Below, piece after piece: positions 45,288 through 54,430 of a stretch of DNA of 64,000 nucleotides. The translations under genes were made by a program, and so were the position numbers. Within the stretch, counting starts at the first letter, position 1; every line of letters begins with the position of its first letter. Location: assembly GCA_023512015.1 (NCBI GenBank), contig JAIMAI010000010.1, positions 1 to 64,000 on the forward strand, written 5' to 3'. The notes under the pieces are model-generated. The model was not told the origin of the DNA. It ran no database searches and was given only the letters and a program-made list of their open reading frames with translations. The stretch is from Acidothermus sp. (GTDB lineage Bacteria > Actinomycetota > Actinomycetes > Acidothermales > Acidothermaceae).

Positions 45288-46232
45288 TCACGCCGCCCGT
45301 CGGGCGCGATCCAGAGCCGCGGCAAGATCGCCCGGATACGGCGAGGTGAGATCGAGCGGATCCCCCAGGATCGGGTGATCGAAGCTGAGGCGCACGGCGT
45401 GCAACCACTGGCGCTGCACTCCGAGACGAGCGGCCAGCGTGGGATCGGCACCGTAGGTGAGATCGCCCACGCACGGGTGGCGGATCGCGGCCATGTGCAC
45501 CCGAATCTGGTGGGTTCGCCCGGTCTCCAGCTCGATCTCCAGGAGACTGGCGGCGGGGAGCGCTTCCAACGTGGTGTAGTGGGTCACGCTCGGTTTGCCG
45601 CCCGCGACCACGGCGAAGCGGTAGTCGTGCACCGGGTGCCGATCGATCGGGGCGTCGATCGTGCCGCGTACCGGGTCGGGGTGTCCCTGCACCAACGCGT
45701 GGTAGATCTTGCGAACGCTCCGTTCGCGGAAAGCCCGCTTCAACGCCGAATACGCCCGCTCGCTCTTTGCCACCACCATGAGCCCGCTGGTGCCGACGTC
45801 CAGTCGGTGCACCACGCCTTGGCGCTCGGCCGCCCCCGACGTCGCGATCCGGAAACCTGCGGCCGCAAGCGCGCCGACCACCGTCGGTCCCTCCCAGCCC
45901 GGGCTCGGATGCGCCGCCACACCCGGGGGCTTGTCGACCACCACGATGTCGGGGTCGTCGTAGACCACGGCCATGTCGGCCACCGGGGTCGGGACGACGG
46001 CGGGCTCGCGGGGTGCGGCCACCGGAAGGTGCACCTCCAGCCACGCACCCGCCTTCAGTCGGGTGGATTTCGTCGGCACCTGCCCATCGATGCGGATCAG
46101 TTCCTGCGCGATGAGCTGATCCACCCGGGTGCGGGAGAGCCCGAGCAGCCGCGCCACGCCGACGTCGACCCGCTCCCCGTGCAAGCCTTCCGGCACGGGG
46201 AGGTGACGCTCCTCGAAGCCACTCGCCGTCAC
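45288..46232 (-). CDS. RluA-family pseudouridine synthase (RluD-like)
   Basis: 314 aa. An N-terminal S4 RNA-binding domain ([33 protein letters not shown]) precedes the catalytic domain with the active-site Asp in [24 protein letters not shown], then [42 protein letters not shown]. It modifies uridines of 23S rRNA in most bacteria; the exact site is not deducible. GTG 46232 overlaps the lspA stop (GTGA), the common lspA-rluD pair. Confidence 0.92.
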   Translation of the reverse strand: MTASGFEERHLPVPEGLHGERVDVGVARLLGLSRTRVDQLIAQELIRIDGQVPTKSTRLKAGAWLEVHLPVAAPREPAVVPTPVADMAVVYDDPDIVVVDKPPGVAAHPSPGWEGPTVVGALAAAGFRIATSGAAERQGVVHRLDVGTSGLMVVAKSERAYSALKRAFRERSVRKIYHALVQGHPDPVRGTIDAPIDRHPVHDYRFAVVAGGKPSVTHYTTLEALPAASLLEIELETGRTHQIRVHMAAIRHPCVGDLTYGADPTLAARLGVQRQWLHAVRLSFDHPILGDPLDLTSPYPGDLAAALDRARRAA

Positions 46233-46846
46233 CAATCTCGATCTTCCGAACGTCCGGGGGTCTGGGGGACGGGGAACTCGCGTCGGCCATCCTCCTGCGC
46301 ACCCTGAGCATGGCGGGGGGCTGCCCGGGTTCCGTCGATCTGTCGGCCGCTGAGTGCGAGCAGGACGGCGAGCACACCCCCGATCGTGATCGCCGCATCC
46401 GCGATGTTGAAGACGGCGAAGTGGGGCAGGCGAATCCAGTCGACCACTTCACCCCGGAGCACCCCCGGGGAGCGGACCAGCCGGTCGATGAGGTTGCCGG
46501 TCGCCCCCCCAAGGAGCAGCCCGAGCACCCACGCCCAGGCCACGCTGGAGAGCCGCCGCGCCGTCCGGACGATCACGATGATCACTCCGATTGCGACGAG
46601 CGCGAAGAGGGCGGTCGCCCCCGTCCCGATGCTGAACGCGGCTCCGGCGTTGCGGGTCTCCTCCAAGGTGAGCAGGCCGCCCAGCAAGCGAATCGGCGGA
46701 TGATCGGAGAGCGTCGCCACCACGATGATCTTCGAGATGACGTCGAGGGTCAGCACCGCCGCCGCAACGCCGATGAAGATACCGAGCCGCCGCCGAGGCG
46801 CAGGGGTGGAGGGGGAAGTCAGCGGCGTTCCTCCCGTTGCTTGCAT
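46229..46846 (-). CDS. lspA: Lipoprotein signal peptidase II
   Basis: Membrane aspartyl protease that cleaves signal peptides of prolipoproteins. 205 aa with four helices. Conserved: LDVISKIIV (helix 1), [13 protein letters not shown] (NxGxAFS), GNLIDRLVR with the first catalytic Asp and VDWI...[11 protein letters not shown] with the second. ATG 46846 overlaps the TraR/DksA gene by 28 bp and has no strong ribosome binding site, so the start is somewhat uncertain. The C-terminal 35 residues are hydrophilic and variable. Confidence 0.92.
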   Translation of the reverse strand: MQATGGTPLTSPSTPAPRRRLGIFIGVAAAVLTLDVISKIIVVATLSDHPPIRLLGGLLTLEETRNAGAAFSIGTGATALFALVAIGVIIVIVRTARRLSSVAWAWVLGLLLGGATGNLIDRLVRSPGVLRGEVVDWIRLPHFAVFNIADAAITIGGVLAVLLALSGRQIDGTRAAPRHAQGAQEDGRREFPVPQTPGRSEDRDW

Positions 46847-48198
46847 GACACACACAGCGTCGCACGCGGATTGGCCTGCAGGCGCAACTTGTTGATCGGT
46901 TTGCCGCAGTTCTCGCATCGTCCGTAGGTGCCGTCGGCTATGCGAGCCAGCGCATGCTCGGTCTGCACCAGAAGATCGCGCGCGTTGTTGGCCAACGACA
47001 TCTCGTGCTCGCGCTCGAACGTCTTGGTGCCGGCGTCCGCCTGGTCATCACCCGCGCCGTCACCGCCGTCACGCATCCGTTCCGCCAGCTCCGATTCAGT
47101 GATCTCGATTTCCCGGCGCAGTCGAACGATCTCCGCTTCGAGCTCGGCGCGGATGTCGTCGAGCTCCTGCTCGGTCCAGGTGAACTCGTCGTCGTCGACC
47201 GTCACCGCGGAGGCGTCGGGAGCGGCGGCGGGCGGATGCGGCGCGTCGCCGCCACCGTCCGTGGTCGCGACTGCCGGTTGCGCGGGAGCGGCGTCCGACG
47301 CGTCGGTCGAGGCGGCGGGACCGGACGGCGGCTGTGGCTCGGCGCCGGGGAGTTCGGCCGCGGCGGGAGTTTCCGGCTCCTCGCGGACCGCGGTCGGCTG
47401 CTCCTCCTCGCGGATGACGGTCGGCTGCGGCGGGGCCGACGCAGCCGTCCGAGGCTGGGACGCCGTGCGCCGCGTGGTAGCGCCGGCCTTCTTCGCAGGG
47501 GTGGTGCCGGTCTTCTTCGCCGGGGTAGCGGCGGCCTTCTTCGCCGGGGGCTGGGAGGAAGCAGTCTTCTTCATCGAGGCCTGGGAGGAAGCAGCCTTCT
47601 TCGCAGGGGCTCGGCCCGTTGCCTTCGCGGTGGCCTTCGTCGTTGCCTTGGCAGGCGCCTTCGTCGTCGCTTTCGCGGGCGTCTTCGTCGCAGTGGCCCT
47701 TGTGGCCGTTGCCTTTGCCTTGGTGGCCGTTGCCTTCGCGTTCGCGGCGGCCTTCGCCGGGGCGGACGCCTTCTTCGCCACGGCGGTTTTCTTGGAAGCC
47801 GTCGCCCTCTTCGTCCCAGCGGCGGCAGCGGCCTTGGTTGCCGCCTTCTTCGCCGGCGCCTTGGCCGCAGATGCCTTCGTTGCCGTGGTCTTGGCGGCCG
47901 TGGTCTTCGTGGCCGTCACCTTCGTCGTCCGGCTCGTGGCCCGCGCCGCCGAGGTGGACGCCGACCCTCGCGCACTCGCCCGAACGGCCGCCTTGCCACG
48001 CGTCGTCGACTTGGACGGCGTGGTGGCGGCGGTGCGCTTGGCCGGTGACGACCCGCGGCCGGCCGCGGTGCGCGCGGAACCGCCGGAACGGGGAGAGGAT
48101 GTCCGCCTGGCCGCCGCGGGAGAGCTCGCGGCCGTCGTTTTCGCCGTCCCCGCCCGGCTTGCTGATCGAGCTTGGGTGGTGCGCCGCTGTGCTGGCAT
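46819..48198 (-). CDS. TraR/DksA-type zinc-finger protein with long histone-like Lys/Ala/Pro tail
   Basis: 459 aa. Residues 1-220 are basic and repetitive (PAKKA, ATKA, TKAPAKATTK-type repeats), like histone H1 or HupB tails. Residues 225-320 are acidic and Pro/Ala-rich. The C-terminal 110 residues form a DksA/TraR domain: coiled coil (QELDDIRAELEAEIVRLRREIEITESELAERM) and zinc finger GRCENCGKPINKLRL...CVSC. The domain probably acts on the RNA polymerase secondary channel while the tail binds nucleic acid. ATG is preceded by GAGGGGG. It is divergent from ileS. Confidence 0.88.
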   Translation of the reverse strand: MPAQRRTTQARSASRAGTAKTTAASSPAAARRTSSPRSGGSARTAAGRGSSPAKRTAATTPSKSTTRGKAAVRASARGSASTSAARATSRTTKVTATKTTAAKTTATKASAAKAPAKKAATKAAAAAGTKRATASKKTAVAKKASAPAKAAANAKATATKAKATATRATATKTPAKATTKAPAKATTKATAKATGRAPAKKAASSQASMKKTASSQPPAKKAAATPAKKTGTTPAKKAGATTRRTASQPRTAASAPPQPTVIREEEQPTAVREEPETPAAAELPGAEPQPPSGPAASTDASDAAPAQPAVATTDGGGDAPHPPAAAPDASAVTVDDDEFTWTEQELDDIRAELEAEIVRLRREIEITESELAERMRDGGDGAGDDQADAGTKTFEREHEMSLANNARDLLVQTEHALARIADGTYGRCENCGKPINKLRLQANPRATLCVSCKQREERR

Positions 48199-48455
48199 CG
48201 AGGCCCCCTCGAACCTCTTCGATCTCGATCGAGGATCCGGTCAGCGGAGAATATGCCGACCGCTTCTCCCGGCGCAACGCGCCACGCCGATCGCCGAAAC
48301 GCGGGCGGCTGCGCCGCTGCCCGCAGCGTACGCGGACCGAGCACCTCCCGCCACCGGCCGCCCGGCAGTAGTCCAAGCCGCGCACAACCCCCACATAGAC
48401 TTCCCACCGCGAAGGAAGCTCGGGGTTCGTGTCGAAAGAGGCCGGAGGCGACAGG

Positions 48456-51400
48456 GTGTCCCGTAAGCGCAGATTCTCTCCCCTCCCCGCGCAAGTCGAT
48501 CTGCCTGCCCTCGAACATGAGGTGCTGCAACGGTGGCGCGACACCCGAGTCTTCGAACGGTCGCTGGAGGCCAGCGCCGGACGGCCGCAGTGGACCTTCT
48601 ACGAGGGGCCCCCCACGGCGAACGGAACCCCCGGAACCCACCACGTCGAAGCCCGGGTCTTCAAGGACCTCTTCCCCCGTTACCGCACGATGAAAGGCTT
48701 CCACGTTCCGCGGAAGGCCGGGTGGGACTGTCACGGCCTGCCGGTGGAACTGCAGGTGGAGCGGGAACTCGGGTTCTCCGGCAAGCAGGACATCGAGAAG
48801 TACGGGATCGCGGAGTTCAATGCCCGCTGCCGGGAATCCGTGCAGCGGCACGTCGACGCCTTCGCCCGGATGACCGAGCGGATGGGCTACTGGGTCGACA
48901 TGTCGCAGGCCTACTGGACCATGGACCCGACCTACATCGACTCGGTCTGGTGGTCGCTCAAGAAAATCTTCGAAGCCGGCCTCCTCGTCCAAGACCATCG
49001 GGTCGCGCCCTACTGCCCCCGCTGCGGCACGCCGCTGTCGGACCATGAGGTCGCGCAGGGGTACCTCACGGTCACCGACCCGAGCGTCTACGTCCGATTT
49101 CCCCTCACCTCCGGGCCCTTCGCCGACCGGGCCGACCTCCTGGTGTGGACGACGACCCCCTGGACCCTGGTCTCCAACACCGCGGTCGCCGTCCACCCCG
49201 ACGTCGAGTACGTCCTCGCCGATCCCGGTGACGGCGGCACCCCGGTGATCGTGGCGGCTCCGCTGGTGGAATCCGCACTGGGCAGCGCAACCATCCGGAA
49301 TCGCTTCCCCGGGCGAGCCATGGAGCGGTGGAGCTACCGCCGTCCCTTCGACCTGGTGCGCTTCGACGAAGCAGCGCACTATGTCGTCCTCGCGGAATAC
49401 GTCACCACGGACGACGGCACGGGCCTCGTCCACCAGGCGCCCGCTTTCGGCGCCGACGACCTGGCGGTGAGCCGGGTCTACGACCTGCCGGTGGTCAACC
49501 CGGTACGCCCCGACGGCACCTTCGACCCGGCGGTGCCGCTGGTGGGCGGCATGTTCTTCAAGGACGCCGACCACGTCCTCGTCGAAGACCTGCGTTCCCG
49601 CGGCCTCCTCCACCGGCTCGCGCCCTACGAGCACAGCTACCCACACTGCTGGCGCTGCGACACGCCGCTGCTGTACTACGCGCTCCCCACCTGGTACATC
49701 CGCACCACGGCGATCAAAGAGAAGTTGCTGGAGGAGAACGAGAAAACCAACTGGTACCCCGAGACGATCAAGCACGGCCGGTACGGCGATTGGCTGCGCA
49801 ACAACGTCGACTGGGCGCTGTCCCGCAACCGCTACTGGGGCACCCCGCTTCCGCTCTGGCGGTGCGCCGAAGGGCACCTGACCTGTGTGGGATCCCGCAG
49901 GGAACTCGGGGAGCTGGCCGGCCGGGACCTCACCGACCTCGATCCGCACCGGCCCTTCGTCGACGAGATCACGTTTGGCTGCCCGCAGTGCGGGGCGACG
50001 GCAACGCGGGTCCCCGAAGTGATCGACGGTTGGTACGACTCCGGGGCGATGCCGTTCGCCCAATTCGGTTACCCGTACCAGGGCAGGGAGGAGTTCGAAC
50101 GCTCCTACCCGGCGGATTTCATCTGCGAAGCGATCGACCAGACCCGCGGCTGGTTCTACACCCTGATGGCGGTCGGCACCCTGGTCTTCGGCCGCTCCAG
50201 CTACCGCAACGTGGTCTGCCTCGGGCACATCCTCGCCGAGGACGGCCGCAAGATGAGCAAGCACCTCGGCAACATCATCGAGCCGATTCCCCTCATGGAA
50301 CGCCACGGCGCGGACGCGCTGCGCTGGTTCATGCTCGCCTCCGGTTCCCCGTGGGTCGCCCGCCGGGTCGGACACGACGCCCTCGACGAAGTCGTCCGCA
50401 AGGTGCTTCTCACGTACTGGAACACCGCCTCGTTCCTCGTGCTGTACGCCAACGCGAGCGACTGGACGCCGTCCGACCAAGCGCCGCAGGTCGCCGACAG
50501 GCCGCTGCTCGACCGGTGGGTACTCAGCCAGTTGCACGCCACCGTCCGGGACGTCGACGCCGGTCTGGAGGTGTTCGACTCGGCAGGGGCCGGGCGTCGG
50601 CTGGCGCAGTTCATCGACGATCTGTCGAACTGGTACGTGCGCCGTTCGCGGCGCCGGTTCTGGGACGGCGACCCCGCCGCCTTGGCGACGTTGTACGAGT
50701 GCGTGGAGGTGCTGACCCGGCTGCTCGCGCCGTTCGTGCCGTTCATCACCGACGCCGTCCACCGCTGCCTGGTGAGCGAGATGGACCCGAGCGCCCCGGA
50801 CTCCGTTCACCTGCGGGATTGGCCCGCCGCCGAGCTCACGCTGGTCGACCCTGTGTTGGACGAGCAGGTGGCCGTCGTCCGACGGGTCGTCGAGCTGGGG
50901 AGAGCGGCACGGGCGGAGTGCAAGCTGCGAACCCGTCAGCCGCTGCAGCGGGCGCTGGTCCGCGCCCGCGGATGGGCCGCCGTCCCCCCCGAGCTCGCGG
51001 CCCAAGTCGCCGACGAGCTCAACGTCCGTGCCGTCGTCGACGCCGCGACCAGCGACATCGAAGTGATCACTAAGACGGTGAAGCCGAACTTTCGCGCGCT
51101 CGGTAAACGGTTCGGCAAACGCACCCCCCAGGTTGCGGCCGCGATCGGCGCCGTCGAACCGGGAGCCTTCAGCCGCGAACTTGCTTCCAAAGGGGTCGTC
51201 CGCGTCGCCGTCGACGGTGAGGAGGTGGAGCTCACCGCGGACGACGTGATCGTCGCGGAGAGCCCCGCTGAGGGATGGGTGGTCGCAAGCGACGGAGAGA
51301 CGTTCGTCGCCTTGGACACCACCCTCACCCCCGAACTCGTCTCGGCCGGCCTCGCCCGCGAGGTCATCCGATTTCTTCAGGAAGCCCGCAAGAACTCCGG

Positions 51401-51602
51401 TCTGGAGATCACCGACCGGATCGAGCTCTGGTGGCGCGCCGATCGGGACGACGTCGCCGCCGCGATCCGCGACCACGCCGCCACGATCGCCTCCGAGGTG
51501 CTGGCGGTCGCCTTCACCGAGGGTCGACCGAACGCGGACATCCGGCCCCACCGCGACGACGACCTCACCCTCACGGCGTGGCTGCGGGCCGCTGGGGGTT
51601 GA
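48456..51602 (+). CDS. ileS: Isoleucyl-tRNA synthetase, type 2
   Basis: 1048 aa class Ia synthetase. The HIGH element is replaced by GTHH (ANGTPGTHHVEARVFKD); KMSKS reads GRKMSKHLGN at about residue 600. The editing domain CP1 is present (LLVWTTTPWTLVSNTAVAVHPDVEYV, DDGTGLVHQAPAFGADD). DWALSRNRYWGTPLP and WYDSGAMPFAQFGYP are core motifs. The C-terminus lacks the zinc-finger of bacterial type 1 enzymes, in agreement with type 2. GTG 48456 has GGAGGCGACAGG before it; GTG 48429 is an alternative. I found no T-box element in the 257-bp leader shared with traR. Confidence 0.95.
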   Translation: MSRKRRFSPLPAQVDLPALEHEVLQRWRDTRVFERSLEASAGRPQWTFYEGPPTANGTPGTHHVEARVFKDLFPRYRTMKGFHVPRKAGWDCHGLPVELQVERELGFSGKQDIEKYGIAEFNARCRESVQRHVDAFARMTERMGYWVDMSQAYWTMDPTYIDSVWWSLKKIFEAGLLVQDHRVAPYCPRCGTPLSDHEVAQGYLTVTDPSVYVRFPLTSGPFADRADLLVWTTTPWTLVSNTAVAVHPDVEYVLADPGDGGTPVIVAAPLVESALGSATIRNRFPGRAMERWSYRRPFDLVRFDEAAHYVVLAEYVTTDDGTGLVHQAPAFGADDLAVSRVYDLPVVNPVRPDGTFDPAVPLVGGMFFKDADHVLVEDLRSRGLLHRLAPYEHSYPHCWRCDTPLLYYALPTWYIRTTAIKEKLLEENEKTNWYPETIKHGRYGDWLRNNVDWALSRNRYWGTPLPLWRCAEGHLTCVGSRRELGELAGRDLTDLDPHRPFVDEITFGCPQCGATATRVPEVIDGWYDSGAMPFAQFGYPYQGREEFERSYPADFICEAIDQTRGWFYTLMAVGTLVFGRSSYRNVVCLGHILAEDGRKMSKHLGNIIEPIPLMERHGADALRWFMLASGSPWVARRVGHDALDEVVRKVLLTYWNTASFLVLYANASDWTPSDQAPQVADRPLLDRWVLSQLHATVRDVDAGLEVFDSAGAGRRLAQFIDDLSNWYVRRSRRRFWDGDPAALATLYECVEVLTRLLAPFVPFITDAVHRCLVSEMDPSAPDSVHLRDWPAAELTLVDPVLDEQVAVVRRVVELGRAARAECKLRTRQPLQRALVRARGWAAVPPELAAQVADELNVRAVVDAATSDIEVITKTVKPNFRALGKRFGKRTPQVAAAIGAVEPGAFSRELASKGVVRVAVDGEEVELTADDVIVAESPAEGWVVASDGETFVALDTTLTPELVSAGLAREVIRFLQEARKNSGLEITDRIELWWRADRDDVAAAIRDHAATIASEVLAVAFTEGRPNADIRPHRDDDLTLTAWLRAAGG

Positions 51603-51790
51603 GCCCGGACGCCGCTGCATCCCCCGATCGACCCACGAGCGAAACACCCATTCGGCGCAGTCAAGACGCCCACCTTCGGGTGCCGATGTGAAGGACACGG
51701 GGATCGGTGGCCTGGTCGGCTGGCGCCCTCGGCGACGCGAGTCGCCCGGGCCGCCGCCCGCGCAAGCCAGCGCGCGACGGGAGGTCGACA

Positions 51791-52291
51791 GTGGCGGTGG
51801 CACCCCACATCGGTCAGCCCCCTCCTCCGGCCGTGTCGTTACGCCCCGGTGCGGTGGCTGTTCCAGCGCTCGCCAGTCAAATTCGTCCCGCTCTCGTCCT
51901 GCCCGAACGGGAGACCCGAGAGCTGATCGCACAAGCCCGGCTCCACGACGTCGGCAACGGCGGGTGCTTCGCCGCCGGACCGGCCGGGATTCAGGTGTGG
52001 AGCGGCCCGTTCGACGGCCCCGGCGGTACCCGGGGCTCCGCCGTCCATCTCGGATCCGTGGACTGGAGCTACAACACCCCGGTCAAGCACTACGCCACGA
52101 TTTACCGAGCGATGGTGACCGCGGAAGGGGTCGCGCGGGGGGAGACGACCGCGTCGATCCTCGGGCGGGTCCTCGCTCTCACCGGGCTGTCGGTCGACGG
52201 AACGCGGCTTACGATGCCGGCACCTCCGGCACGCGACCCGTTCCGTCAACGCTCCCGTTGGCCGAACGTGGTGGACCTCACCGCCCAGTGA
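51791..52291 (+). CDS. Conserved hypothetical protein of actinobacteria
   Basis: 166 aa. The central region LPERETRELIAQARLHDVGNGGCFAAGPAGIQVWSGPFDGPGGTRGSAVHLGSVDWSYNTPVKHYATIYRAMVT is well composed, with high-GC codon use like its neighbours. I recognise no catalytic motif. GTG 51791 has GGGAGGTCGACA upstream, and the 28-codon extension in the ORF track is arginine-rich and unlikely. It stands alone after ileS and converges on the small membrane protein gene with a 6-bp gap. Confidence 0.7.
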   Translation: MAVAPHIGQPPPPAVSLRPGAVAVPALASQIRPALVLPERETRELIAQARLHDVGNGGCFAAGPAGIQVWSGPFDGPGGTRGSAVHLGSVDWSYNTPVKHYATIYRAMVTAEGVARGETTASILGRVLALTGLSVDGTRLTMPAPPARDPFRQRSRWPNVVDLTAQ

Positions 52292-52297
52292 GCCGCG

Positions 52298-52477
52298 TCA
52301 CGGGTATCGGCGCGGACGACGCCGCCAGGGAAACGCGCTCGCCACGATGGTGAGGAACGCCGCGAGGCTGAGGGCGATGGCCGCGTAGTACAGCACGGGT
52401 CGGGTCAGCAGCACCCCGAGGCCAACGCACACGGCTGCGATGAAGACGGCCGCCCCACTCAATTTGATGACCAGCAC
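52298..52477 (-). CDS. 59-aa two-helix membrane protein downstream of divIVA
   Basis: Shorter than the ORF-track cutoff. GTG 52477 follows CGGAGACGTCC, 12 bases after the divIVA stop. The product has two hydrophobic helices (AAVFIAAVCVGLGVLL and YYAAIALSLAAFLTIVASAF) joined by a TRP turn and ends with the basic tail PWRRRPRRYP. Codon use is typical of this genome and positive charges sit at the ends. Position at the end of the division cluster suggests an envelope role, but no function is known to me. Confidence 0.6.
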   Translation of the reverse strand: MLVIKLSGAAVFIAAVCVGLGVLLTRPVLYYAAIALSLAAFLTIVASAFPWRRRPRRYP

Positions 52478-52489
52478 GGACGTCTCCGC

Positions 52490-53341
52490 TCAGCCGTGCG
52501 TGGGAGGGATTTCGGGACCCTCCTCAACCTCGAAACCGCTTGGCGGCGCTTGGCGGACCGGACCCCCCGGACCCTCCGGATGCCCGCCGATCCCTGGTGA
52601 AGGCGGCGCGGCCGCAGCGCCCGAACCGGGAGAGGGACTCACTCCAGGCGGCGTCGGAGAAGGTCCGGCCCCCGGTGGCGCGGCCGGGGCGAAGGGGCCG
52701 GACGGCGGACGCGGTTGAGCGGGTGGGGCGAGCGGCGGCACCGGAGGGGCTCCGGACGACGCGCCCGGGCCGGGAGGAGCGCCGACGGAAGGTGCGGAAG
52801 GACGGACCGGGGTGTCGGCCCCGCGGCCTTCCAGATCGCGAAGCTGGTTCTCCAAGTAGGCCTTGAGACGCGCCCGGTACTCCCGTTCGAAAGCGCGGAG
52901 CTCCTCGACCTTCCGTTCCAATCGTTCCCGTTCGGCGTCCAGGTTGCCGACCACCGCCCGATGTTTCTCCTGGGTCTCGCGTTCGAGCTGTTCGATCCGG
53001 CTGCGGGCCTCCCCCATAAGCCGGTCGGCTTCCCGCTTGGCTTCAGCGATCATCTCGTCGGCGGTGCGCTGCGCGGCGGCTAGGACCCGAATCGCCGCTT
53101 CCTGCGGGTTCTCCCCGCCCGGTGCCGGTGCGGACGGCGCCGACGGGCGGGCTTCCGCCTGTTTGAGCGCTTGTTCTGCTGCGGCGAGCCGCGCCCGCAG
53201 GTCGGCGTTCTCCCGGTGCAGCCGGCCGAGCTCGGCTTCGACTTGGTCCAGGAAGTCGTCGACCTCAGCTTCGTCGTACCCCCCACGCAGCCGGGAGCGG
53301 GTGAACTGCTTGTTGCGGACGTCCTCTGCGGTCAGCGGCAT
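52490..53341 (-). CDS. divIVA: DivIVA/Wag31-type polar growth and division protein
   Basis: 283 aa. The N-terminal membrane-curvature domain MPLTAEDVRNKQFTRSRLRGGYDEAEVDDFLDQVEAELGRL is diagnostic. A long coiled coil follows (about 85-165: AAQRTADEMIAEAKREADRLMGEARSRIEQLERETQ...), split from the first by a Pro/Ala linker. The last 100 residues are a Pro/Gly-rich disordered tail. In actinobacteria it recruits wall synthesis to the poles. Usual neighbours yggT and sepF are upstream. Normal length. Confidence 0.94.
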   Translation of the reverse strand: MPLTAEDVRNKQFTRSRLRGGYDEAEVDDFLDQVEAELGRLHRENADLRARLAAAEQALKQAEARPSAPSAPAPGGENPQEAAIRVLAAAQRTADEMIAEAKREADRLMGEARSRIEQLERETQEKHRAVVGNLDAERERLERKVEELRAFEREYRARLKAYLENQLRDLEGRGADTPVRPSAPSVGAPPGPGASSGAPPVPPLAPPAQPRPPSGPFAPAAPPGAGPSPTPPGVSPSPGSGAAAAPPSPGIGGHPEGPGGPVRQAPPSGFEVEEGPEIPPTHG

Positions 53342-53375
53342 CGGATCACCTCACAGGGGTTGAGCTTGGACGAGA

Positions 53376-53660
53376 TCATAGGGATGCGACCACCGACTGG
53401 AGAATGACGACACCGATGAACAGCCCGATCCAGGCGATGTCGAGGCCGAACCGGCCGATGCGCAAGGGCGGCACCAGCCTGCGCAGCGCCCGAAGCGGCG
53501 GATCGGTGATCGAATAGCAGATTTCCAGGACGACGAGCACGGCTCCGCGGGGTCGCCACTCGGTTGCGAAGACCTGAACCCAATCGAAGACGAGACGGAC
53601 TATCAGAAGGATCAAGAAGATCCAGAGGATGACCTCGATGAGCGTCCATAGCGGGGTCAC
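53376..53660 (-). CDS. YggT-family membrane protein
   Basis: 94 aa with two helices (LIEVILWIFLILLIVRLVFDWV and LDIAWIGLFIGVVILQSVVASL) around the conserved loop ICYSITDPPLRALRRLVPPLRIG, the YGGT signature (YxxTDPxLxxxRRxxPP). The family is universally placed between sepF and divIVA in Gram-positive division clusters and is linked to cell shape and osmotic resistance. Starts at GTG and lies 34 bp before divIVA. Confidence 0.92.
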   Translation of the reverse strand: MTPLWTLIEVILWIFLILLIVRLVFDWVQVFATEWRPRGAVLVVLEICYSITDPPLRALRRLVPPLRIGRFGLDIAWIGLFIGVVILQSVVASL

Positions 53661-53854
53661 GGGAGGGTCTCCGCCGTCCTTCGCTGATCGGCTCCGTCTG
53701 CGTACCCCGAGCTTAGCCCGATCGGGGCAGTTTTCCGCCGCCCGACACAGCGCACACCCCGATCGTCAGTGCCGGGAAGAGCGGCGCGAGCAGCCCGGAT
53801 GAACGGAAGAGTCGGCAGGGATGGACGTCACGCCCCACCGCCGGAGATGTCGGC

Positions 53855-54364
53855 TCACGACTGGTTGAAGAATCCGCCTTCGGCCATGCGGCGCTTGTCC
53901 TCGGCGGTGACCTCGACGTTCTGCGGCGACAGCAAGAAGACCTTATTCGTGATCCGCTCGATGCTCCCCCGAAGACCGAAGATCAGGCCGGCGGCGAAGT
54001 CGACGAGACGCTTGGCGTCGGCGTCGTCCATCTCCGTCAGATTCATGATCACAGGGATGCCTTCGCGGAAGTGCTCGCCGATCGCGCGCGCCTCGTTGTA
54101 GGTACGCGGGTGCAATGTGGTGACCCGCAACGGCGCTGCCGCAGGCCGCTCCTCGAGTGCGCGCGGTGTCACCTCCCGGTCAGCGTCGTCGCGGAGCTCG
54201 GCCCGCCGCAACGGAGCGGGACGGCGGGTCGCGGCGGCGTCACTCGCGTGCGAGACCCGGCGCGGCTCAGGTTCCGGCTCCTGGTAGTCGTCGTAGTCGT
54301 CGTAACGCTCCTCGTCGTCTTCGACCAGGCCGAGGTAGACGGCCGCCTTGCGCATGAAGGCCAT
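53855..54364 (-). CDS. sepF: Cell division protein SepF
   Basis: 169 aa. The N-terminal amphipathic membrane anchor is [19 protein letters not shown], followed by an acidic/basic linker. The SepF core (about 80-165) has [70 protein letters not shown]. It tethers FtsZ filaments to the membrane and in actinobacteria replaces FtsA. ATG 54364 follows GGAGGGAAGAGCCG. Usual place after yggS. Confidence 0.94.
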   Translation of the reverse strand: MAFMRKAAVYLGLVEDDEERYDDYDDYQEPEPEPRRVSHASDAAATRRPAPLRRAELRDDADREVTPRALEERPAAAPLRVTTLHPRTYNEARAIGEHFREGIPVIMNLTEMDDADAKRLVDFAAGLIFGLRGSIERITNKVFLLSPQNVEVTAEDKRRMAEGGFFNQS

Positions 54365-54430
54365 CGGCTCTTCCCTCCGAACCACTAGGACGACCGGCGT
54401 GACCGAGACAGGCACACCGCAGCAGCGAGC

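Noticed and set aside
46954-48048. Repetitive DNA that could suggest a CRISPR or tandem-repeat locus
   Set aside because: The repeats are codon-level Lys/Ala/Pro repeats of the TraR/DksA tail, irregular in length, without spacers.
48199-48455. T-box leader for ileS
   Set aside because: I looked for the conserved T-box GGTGG-type element and a specifier stem before ileS and found neither; the gap is just a divergent promoter region.
47096-48544. 482-aa minus ORF overlapping the TraR/DksA gene
   Set aside because: Gly/Glu/Arg-rich reading of the Lys/Ala repeat DNA in another frame; the zinc-finger gene in the first frame is clearly real.
47916-51932. 1338-aa minus-strand ORF opposite ileS
   Set aside because: It is the antisense shadow of ileS and the traR leader. 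Its translation has no domain, is Gly/Arg/Asp-rich and would overlap well-supported genes on both sides.
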